This document shows, piece after piece, positions 58,698 through 64,000 of a DNA stretch of 64,000 bases. Within the stretch, counting starts at the first letter, position 1; every line of letters starts with the position of its first letter. The translations under genes and the position numbers were made by a program. The notes beneath the pieces were generated by a model. It saw nothing but the letters and a program-made list of their open reading frames with translations. It was not told the DNA's origin and did no database searches. The stretch is from Streptomyces meridianus (GTDB lineage Bacteria > Actinomycetota > Actinomycetes > Streptomycetales > Streptomycetaceae): assembly GCF_023703325.1 (NCBI RefSeq), contig NZ_JAMQGM010000026.1:59336-123335 (forward strand), written 5' to 3'.

Positions 58698-60217
58698 CCC
58701 GCTGTGTCCGGCGCGCCGCCGTTCTCTGTCTTCTTCTGCTGCTGGCGCCTCTGGTGGCCGCCGCCCGGATCCAGGTCCTGCACCCCCGCGAGTACGCCGC
58801 CAATCCGGCGGACCGGCGTCCGGCGATCGCGCGGTACTCCGTTCCGCGCGGCGACATCCTCGTCGACGGCACCCCCGTCACCGGCTCCCGCGACACCGGG
58901 GAGCCGCTGCGCTACGAGCGCACCTACGCCGACGGTCCGCTGTTCGCCCCCGTCACCGGCTACTCCTCGCAGCGGTACGGCACCTCGCTGCTCGAGGCCG
59001 CCGAGGACGGGGTGCTGTCCGGCACGGATCCGCGGCTCGCGTCCTTCTCCTTCCTCGACGGCCTCACCCGCCCCCGTCGCCCCGGCGCCGACGTGCACAC
59101 CACCGTCCGGGCCGCGGTGCAGCGGGCGGCCTACGAGGGGCTGGAGGGCAAGCGGGGTGCGGTCGCGGCCGTCGAGCCCGCCACCGGCCGGATCCTCGCT
59201 GTGGCCAGCGCGCCGTCCTACGATCCCGCTCTGCTGTCGGGCAACGGCCCGGCCACCGCCCGGACCTGGGACGGGCTCAACGCGGACGCCGCCCGGCCGA
59301 TGCTCAACCGGGCGCTGCGGCAGACGTATCCGCCGGGGTCGGCGTTCAAGGTGGTGACGGCTGCGGCGGCGCTCGACAGCGGGCTCGTGCGGGACATCGA
59401 CGCCCCCACCGACAGTCCGCTGCCGTACACGCTGCCCGGTACCGCCGTGCGGCTGGGCAATGCGGCGGACGGGTGCGAGGACGCCTCCCTCCGGTACGCC
59501 TTCGCGGTCTCCTGCAACACGGTGTTCGCCCGGCTGGGGGCGCGGACCGGTGTGACGGGGATGGCCGAGGCCGCCGAGCGGTTCGGCTTCAACGACGCCG
59601 GCCTGCGGATCCCCGCGAAGGTCACCCGGAGCAACTTCGACCGGCGGATGGAGCCGTCACAGGTCGCTCTCTCCTCCATCGGGCAGTTCGACACGTCGGC
59701 GACACCACTGCAGATGGCGATGGTCGCGGCCGCGGTGGCCAACGGCGGGGAGATCCAGCAGCCCCGTCTGGTGGACCGGGTGACAACGCCCGGCGGCCGG
59801 ACCGTCGCGACCACCCGAGGCCGTTCGCTGCACCAGGCGATGAGTCCGAGCACGGCCCTGTTGCTCCAGCGCATGATGCGGGACGTCGTCACGGTCGGCT
59901 CGGGCCGGGACGCGGCGATTCCCGGCGTCGAGGTCGGTGGGAAGACGGGCACGGCGCAGCACGGGGTGGGCAATGCGGCGGTTCCCTATGCCTGGTTCAT
60001 CGGCTGGGCCGAGCCGGAGGGCTCGTTCCGGCCGACGGTCGCCGTGGCGGTGGTGGTGGAGGACGCCGACGCCGAGCGGGCGGACTTCACCGGGGGTGGT
60101 CTGGCCGCGCCGATCGCCCGCGAGGTGATGCGGGCGGCGGTGCGGGAGGCCGACGGGGTCGACGGGAAAACGGGCGACGGGAAGTCCGGCGGGCGGCAGA
60201 GGCAGTCCGGACGATGA
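58694..60217 (+). CDS. Penicillin-binding protein transpeptidase (class B, FtsI/PBP2 type)
   Basis: A 507-residue protein from GTG 58694 (VTRCVRRAAVL). A single N-terminal transmembrane helix precedes a dimerisation domain and the transpeptidase domain, with Ser216-x-x-Lys219 (PGSAFKVV), the SxN motif Ser273-Cys-Asn275 and KTGT at 417-420. It crosslinks the strands made by its SEDS partner. The four-base GTGA overlap with the upstream gene shows coupling. The C-terminus is Gly/Lys-rich. Confidence 0.96.
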   Translation: MTRCVRRAAVLCLLLLLAPLVAAARIQVLHPREYAANPADRRPAIARYSVPRGDILVDGTPVTGSRDTGEPLRYERTYADGPLFAPVTGYSSQRYGTSLLEAAEDGVLSGTDPRLASFSFLDGLTRPRRPGADVHTTVRAAVQRAAYEGLEGKRGAVAAVEPATGRILAVASAPSYDPALLSGNGPATARTWDGLNADAARPMLNRALRQTYPPGSAFKVVTAAAALDSGLVRDIDAPTDSPLPYTLPGTAVRLGNAADGCEDASLRYAFAVSCNTVFARLGARTGVTGMAEAAERFGFNDAGLRIPAKVTRSNFDRRMEPSQVALSSIGQFDTSATPLQMAMVAAAVANGGEIQQPRLVDRVTTPGGRTVATTRGRSLHQAMSPSTALLLQRMMRDVVTVGSGRDAAIPGVEVGGKTGTAQHGVGNAAVPYAWFIGWAEPEGSFRPTVAVAVVVEDADAERADFTGGGLAAPIAREVMRAAVREADGVDGKTGDGKSGGRQRQSGR

Positions 60218-60262
60218 GGTCCGGAGCAGGCCCCCGGGCTCCCGGAGCGGCGAACGGCCCGG

Positions 60263-61372
60263 TCAGTCCTCCGAGGCGCCGGCGGCGACGGTCTCCCCGA
60301 CCTCGGCGGTACGGGCCGCCTCCTCCTCGGCGAAGCGTTCGGCGTCGAGTTTCTCGGCCAGTTCCTCGTCCTGGGACATGAGCAGGTCCAGGTTGGAGTC
60401 GCCGAGGTCGAAGACGCCCATGTCGACGTACGCCTTCTGCAGTCGCTCGCCCCACAGACCGATGTCCTTGACGCAGGGGACGATCCGGCTGAACAGCAGC
60501 TTCCGGAACAGTTGCAGGAACTCCGACCGCTCGCTGTACTCGTCGGCCTCCTGCGGCGGGATTCCGAAGTTCTCCAGCACCTCGGTGCCGCGCAGCCGGT
60601 CCCGCATGAGGTAGCAGCCCTCGATCACGAAGTCCTCGCGTTCGCGAAGTTCGGCCTCGGTCAGCTGCCGGTAGTAGTCGCGCAGCGCCATCCGCCCGAA
60701 GGCGACGTGCCGGGCCTCGTCCTGCATGACGTAGGCGAGGATCTGCTTCGGCAGCGGCTTGGTGGTGGTGTCGCGGATCATGCCGAAGGCAGCGAGCGCC
60801 AGGCCCTCGATGAGGACTTGCATGCCCAGGTAGGGCATGTCCCAGCGGGAGTCGCGCAGAGTGTCGCCGAGGAGCGACTGCAGGCTGTCGTTGACCGGGT
60901 AGAGCATCCCGACCTTCTCGTGCAGGAAGCGCGAGTAGATCTCGGCGTGCCGGGCCTCGTCCATGGTCTGGGTGGCCGAGTAGAACTTGGCGTCCAGATC
61001 GGGCACCGACTCCACGATCCTGGCGGCGCACACCATGGCGCCCTGCTCACCGTGCAGGAACTGGCTGAACTGCCAGGAGGCGTAATGGCGTCGCAGGTCG
61101 GCCCGGTCGCGCTCGCTCATCAGGTCCCAGTGCCGGGTGCCGTGGAGGGTGAGCGCCTCGTCGGGGACGCCGAGCGGGTCGTACGGGTCGACCTCGAGGT
61201 CCCAGTCGATCCGCGTCGCCGCGTCCCACTGCTTGTCCTTGCCCTTCTGGTAGAGGGCGAGCAGCCGTTCCCGGCCCTCGTCGTACTCCCAGCTGAAGCG
61301 GGCTGCCCCGGAGGCCGGCACCTGCCAGTGCCCCTCCCCCGGGTCGTTGGCGTAGAGATCGCGCGTCGGCAT
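60263..61372 (-). CDS. Ferritin-like diiron protein
   Basis: A 369-residue protein, ATG 61372 with AAGGAGG six bases upstream. The four-helix diiron site is complete: Glu109, Glu139-x-x-His142 (MDEARHAEIY), Glu189 and Glu219-x-x-His222 (QDEARHVAFG), the pattern of ribonucleotide reductase R2 and related oxidases. The N-terminal ~100 residues and acidic C-terminus lie outside the fold. Being alone, without an R1 gene, it is more likely an oxidase or oxygenase. It faces an AurF-type enzyme gene across a shared promoter region. Confidence 0.9.
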   Translation of the reverse strand: MPTRDLYANDPGEGHWQVPASGAARFSWEYDEGRERLLALYQKGKDKQWDAATRIDWDLEVDPYDPLGVPDEALTLHGTRHWDLMSERDRADLRRHYASWQFSQFLHGEQGAMVCAARIVESVPDLDAKFYSATQTMDEARHAEIYSRFLHEKVGMLYPVNDSLQSLLGDTLRDSRWDMPYLGMQVLIEGLALAAFGMIRDTTTKPLPKQILAYVMQDEARHVAFGRMALRDYYRQLTEAELREREDFVIEGCYLMRDRLRGTEVLENFGIPPQEADEYSERSEFLQLFRKLLFSRIVPCVKDIGLWGERLQKAYVDMGVFDLGDSNLDLLMSQDEELAEKLDAERFAEEEAARTAEVGETVAAGASED

Positions 61373-61446
61373 CGACGCCCTCCTTGTTCGCTGGACTCCC
61401 TTGCGGGGGCGCACGGTTGGCAGGCTCACACGTCGGTTACCTGCGG

Positions 61447-61486
61447 GTCAACAAGTCGTGCGCAAGGGATTGACGTCCTTGTTGAC
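61447..61486. promoter_or_regulatory. Inverted repeat operator between the divergent diiron genes
   Basis: GTCAACAAG (61447-61455) and CTTGTTGAC (61478-61486) are perfect 9-bp arms 31 bases apart start to start, about three helical turns. TGACAC-GGA-GTCTCA (61483-61497) overlaps the second arm as a near-palindrome, and TTGACG (61470-61475) with TCATAA (61495-61500) may be the -35/-10 of the plus-strand gene. Confidence 0.5.
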
Positions 61487-61610
61487 ACGGAGTCTCATAA
61501 GGGGGCGAGCCCGCCGCGCAGGGAGCCGTCACGGCTTCCGGCGCGGTGCGCGGTGAGCCGGGACCGCCCCGGAGCGACCCCAGGACCCCACGAGCGAGGT
61601 GGCCACAGCC

Positions 61611-62543
61611 ATGACATCCGCAACCGAACCCGTAACGGAGCTGCGGGACGCCCTCGGCCTGCTGAAGGACCGCGAGCAGGTCGCCCAGCGGCTTCTCGAC
61701 GCGTCGGCGCAGCACTCCTTCGACCCCGACACCGAGCTCGACTGGGACGCGCCCTTCGAGGACGGCAAATGGTTCTGGCCACCGGAGCTCGTGTCCCTGT
61801 ACGACACCCCGCTGTGGCGGAAGATGTCGGAGGAGCAGCGGATCGACCTGTCCCGGCACGAGGCGGCGTCGCTGGCGTCGCTGGGCATCTGGTTCGAGAT
61901 CATCCTGATGCAGCTGCTCGTGCGGCACATCTACGACAAGCCGGTGACCAGCCTCCACACCCGGTACGCGCTCACCGAGATCGCCGACGAGTGCCGCCAT
62001 TCGATGATGTTCGCGCGGGTGATCCAGCGCGGTGGCACCCCCCACTACCCGGTCTCCCGGCTGCACCACAACCTCGCCCGGCTGCTCAAGACGGTCTCCA
62101 CGACACCCGGTTCGTTCGCCGCGACCCTGCTGGGCGAGGAGATCCTGGACTGGATGCAGCGCCTGACCTTCCCGGACGAGCGCATCCAGCCGCTGATCCG
62201 CGGTGTGACCCGGATCCATGTGGTGGAGGAGGCCCGGCACGTCCGGTACGCCCGCGAGGAACTGCGCCGACAGATGATCGACTGCCCGCGCTGGGAGGCC
62301 GAGTTGACCCGGATCAGCTCCGGCCAGGCCGCCCGGGTGTTCTCAGAGGCGTTCATCAACCCGCAGGTGTACACGGACGTCGGCCTCGACCGGCGCGAGG
62401 CCGTCGCCCAGGTGAAGGCCAGCGGACACCGCCGCGACGTCATGCAGGCCGGGGCGAAGAAGCTCACGGGATTCCTCGACGACCTCGGTCTCATGAAGGG
62501 CGTGGGCCGCCAGTTGTGGCGCAGTTCCGGGTTGCTGCCCTGA
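61611..62543 (+). CDS. AurF-type diiron N-oxygenase-like protein
   Basis: A 310-residue protein. I take the ATG at 61611, with GAGGTG nine bases upstream, instead of a GTG at 61599. All seven metal ligands of AurF have counterparts: Glu96, Glu127/His130 (ADECRH), Glu177, and His203-x3-Glu207-x2-His210 (IHVVEEARH). The extra His separates AurF/CmlI-type enzymes from other diiron proteins. AurF oxidises an arylamine to a nitro group; related enzymes act on other substrates. No arylamine biosynthesis gene is nearby. Confidence 0.92.
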   Translation: MTSATEPVTELRDALGLLKDREQVAQRLLDASAQHSFDPDTELDWDAPFEDGKWFWPPELVSLYDTPLWRKMSEEQRIDLSRHEAASLASLGIWFEIILMQLLVRHIYDKPVTSLHTRYALTEIADECRHSMMFARVIQRGGTPHYPVSRLHHNLARLLKTVSTTPGSFAATLLGEEILDWMQRLTFPDERIQPLIRGVTRIHVVEEARHVRYAREELRRQMIDCPRWEAELTRISSGQAARVFSEAFINPQVYTDVGLDRREAVAQVKASGHRRDVMQAGAKKLTGFLDDLGLMKGVGRQLWRSSGLLP

Positions 62544-62620
62544 CACGACTGCCGTCGGAGTCCTCCGGGCGGAGACCCGTCGGACACACCCCGGCACCCA
62601 CGACGGATACGCTGCCGGCG

Positions 62621-62760
62621 TTGACATCCTCCCCCTCGTGAACGAGGGGGATTCCTCACTTCGCAGTGAGGGTTTCCTGCTTCGCAGCAAGTTGCCCCGT
62701 CCGGGAGGACTCCCGTTGAGGTCTTACACCCGCTCCACAGGCTGTAACCGCCAGTCCGGC
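62621..62760 (-). ncRNA. Predicted omega RNA at the 3' end of tnpB (extent approximate)
   Basis: The end of tnpB and the sequence after it form three hairpins: TGCT-TCGC-AGCA (62678-62689), CCTCACT-TCGC-AGTGAGG (62654-62671) and the right-end hairpin (62631-62650). TnpB effector RNAs are made from this region and the bases beyond the element serve as guide. Only the structure is seen; the 5' boundary is a guess. Confidence 0.45.
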
Positions 62761-63852
62761 GGCCAGAATGTTGCGCGCAGCGTTGACGTCGCGGTCATGT
62801 GTGGTGCCGCAGTCGCACGTCCACACGCGGACGTTCAACGGCAGTTCGTCCCGGACGGTGCCGCATGCGGAGCACAGCTTGGAGGAGGGGAACCAGCGGT
62901 CGATGGTGACCAGGTTCCTGCCGTACCAGGCGGCCTTGTACTCCAGCATCGAGCGCAGGTCGGTCCAGGCCGCGTCCGAGATGGCGCGGGCCAGGCTCCG
63001 GTTCTTGAGCATGGTGCGCACGTTCAGGTCCTCGATCACGATCGTTTGGTTCTCACGAACGAGCCGAGTGGTCAGCTGGTGCAGGAAATCCCGGCGCCGG
63101 TCGGCGATCCGGGCGTGGATCCTGGCGACCTTGAGGCGGGCCTTGTCCCGGTTGCGGGAGCCTTCCTGTTTCTTCGCCAGCGCCCGCTGGGCCTTGGCCA
63201 GGTGTGCGCGGTCCCGGCGTTCGTGCCGGGGGTTGGTGATCTTCCGCCCGGTGGAGAGCGTCACCAGGCAGGTGATCCCCGCATCGATCCCGACGGCGGT
63301 GTCCAGGGCCCGCAGGGGCCCGACGGAGGCGTCTTCGCAGAGCATGGACACGAACCAGCGGCCCGCACTGTCCTGGGACACGGTCACCGTGGACGGCTCC
63401 ACGCCTTGCGGAAGCGGCCGGGACCACACGATCGCGAGGGGGTTTTTCAACTTCGCGAGCCTCAGCGCACCGTCGCGGTACGTGAACGCCGACCTGGTGT
63501 ACTCCGCACTGCGGCGGGTCTTCTTCTTCGACTTGAACCGGGGGTACTTCGCCCGCCCCTCGAAGAAGTTCGAGAACGCGCCTTGCAGATGCCGCAGTGT
63601 CTGCTGCAACGGCACCGACGACACCTCGGACAGGAAGGCCAGCTCTTCGGTCTTCTTCCATTGCGTCAGCATCGCCGAGGTGGCGTTGTAGTTCACCCGT
63701 TCCTGGCGCTGGAACCACGCCACCGTGCGTGCTTCCAACGCCAGGTTGTAGACCTTTCGGACACACCCGAACGTGCGCGACAGCTCCGCCGCCTGCTCGT
63801 TCGTGGGGTGGAAGCGGTACTTGAACGCCCGCTTCACCGGCTCGGTCTTCAC
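62656..63852 (-). CDS. tnpB: TnpB (RNA-guided nuclease of IS200/IS605 elements)
   Basis: A 398-residue protein, complete and without frameshift. N-terminal recognition region (MKTEPVKRAFKYRFHPT), helical wedge, then the RuvC-like nuclease with Asp190 (VGIDAGI), Glu274 (IVIEDLNV) and the DRD at 353-355 (HDRDVNAARNIL). The target-nucleic-acid-binding zinc finger has Cys327-x-x-Cys330 and Cys346-x-Cys348. All catalytic residues are present, so it should be active. Its stop falls in a hairpin of the element end. Confidence 0.93.
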   Translation of the reverse strand: MKTEPVKRAFKYRFHPTNEQAAELSRTFGCVRKVYNLALEARTVAWFQRQERVNYNATSAMLTQWKKTEELAFLSEVSSVPLQQTLRHLQGAFSNFFEGRAKYPRFKSKKKTRRSAEYTRSAFTYRDGALRLAKLKNPLAIVWSRPLPQGVEPSTVTVSQDSAGRWFVSMLCEDASVGPLRALDTAVGIDAGITCLVTLSTGRKITNPRHERRDRAHLAKAQRALAKKQEGSRNRDKARLKVARIHARIADRRRDFLHQLTTRLVRENQTIVIEDLNVRTMLKNRSLARAISDAAWTDLRSMLEYKAAWYGRNLVTIDRWFPSSKLCSACGTVRDELPLNVRVWTCDCGTTHDRDVNAARNILAAGLAVTACGAGVRPQRESSRTGQLAAKQETLTAK

Positions 63853-63983
63853 ATCTCACAAACTATCAGCACCGTTCGTGAAGATCCCACTGTCAGAACG
63901 AATACGCACCGAGCCTCCGCCGCTTCACGGCTCCGGGCCAAGGATGCGTTTCCTCCCCGAGCTGAAGCACGGGGTATCCACGC

Positions 63984-63998
63984 AAGGAGTGTGGGATG
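63984..63998 (+). promoter_or_regulatory. Possible ribosome binding site and start at the window edge
   Basis: AAGGAG (63984-63989), six bases, ATG (63996-63998) could start a plus-strand gene beyond the window. The same bases may instead be the left flank of the TnpB element (TTCAT on the minus strand); the window ends too soon to decide. Confidence 0.25.
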
Positions 63999-64000
63999 AA

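Larger units (their letters stand above)
62621..63995 (-). mobile_element. TnpB-only IS200/IS605-type element
   Basis: The tnpB gene is flanked by hairpins of the same design and orientation: CCTCCCCCTCGT-GA-ACGAGGGGGATTCC (right end, 62631-62650 stem) and CCTCCCCGAGCT-GA-AGCACGGGGTATCC (left end, 63955-63974 stem). No tnpA is in between, so it must be mobilised in trans. The right end reads ...GGATGTCAA on the minus strand, similar to the end of the ISDra2 omega RNA. The left boundary is not certain and may reach the window end. Confidence 0.7.

Noticed and set aside
62640..62690. CRISPR-like repeats near the window end
   Set aside because: The hairpins are the transposon end and omega RNA; units are not repeated with spacers.

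Overview
The window is high-GC actinobacterial chromosome and almost certainly Streptomyces. The codons end overwhelmingly in G/C. Scy and FilP, the coiled-coil proteins of hyphal tip growth, sit side by side. NucS, the non-canonical mismatch endonuclease of actinobacteria, is present, and the ATP synthase operon is followed by a DUF2550 gene. From memory, the order from scy to the response regulator near 44 kb matches S. coelicolor SCO5397 down to about SCO5351; I could not run an alignment.

Layout. 0-4.1 kb: 3' part of scy, then filP. 4.5-9.4 kb: two related ABC exporter pairs with a conserved hypothetical gene between them. 9.4-18 kb: small conserved genes including an LLM flavin oxidoreductase, NucS, a large membrane-anchored P-loop protein, an orphan STAS protein, 3-hydroxybutyryl-CoA dehydrogenase, a PduO-type cobalamin adenosyltransferase and DUF2550. 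18.1-25.9 kb (minus): complete atpIBEFHAGDC operon with a Rex-like site upstream. 26-36.6 kb (minus): polyprenyl-phosphate sugar-1-phosphate transferase, glyA, a low-molecular-weight phosphatase homologue that has lost its nucleophile, a Sua5-type enzyme, prmC, prfA, rpmE, an LCP ligase and rho. 37-43.5 kb (minus): thrB, thrC, hom, lysA and an arginyl-tRNA synthetase paralogue without its catalytic motif. Then a response regulator and tRNA-Arg(CCG).

From the tRNA to about 54 kb the content looks accessory: a VOC protein, a membrane-anchored hypothetical, a GYD protein, a long stretch with little coding, a stand-alone condensation-domain protein, and a catabolic set (BKACE-type beta-keto acid cleavage enzyme, PanE-like reductase, MFS transporter, LacI-family regulator). 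54-60 kb carries a P2-type ATPase diverging from an ftsW/PBP pair. 60-62.5 kb holds two divergent diiron enzymes around an inverted repeat. The window closes with a TnpB-only IS200/IS605-type element whose end hairpins are visible.

The strongest leads are the Cys-to-Ser phosphatase homologue, the divergent diiron pair and its operator-like repeat, the TnpB element with a readable candidate guide, the stand-alone condensation protein, the BKACE cassette, the gutted ArgRS paralogue, the Arg-for-Lys Walker A ATPase and the Rex-like site before the ATP synthase operon. No CRISPR array and no biosynthetic gene cluster was seen.
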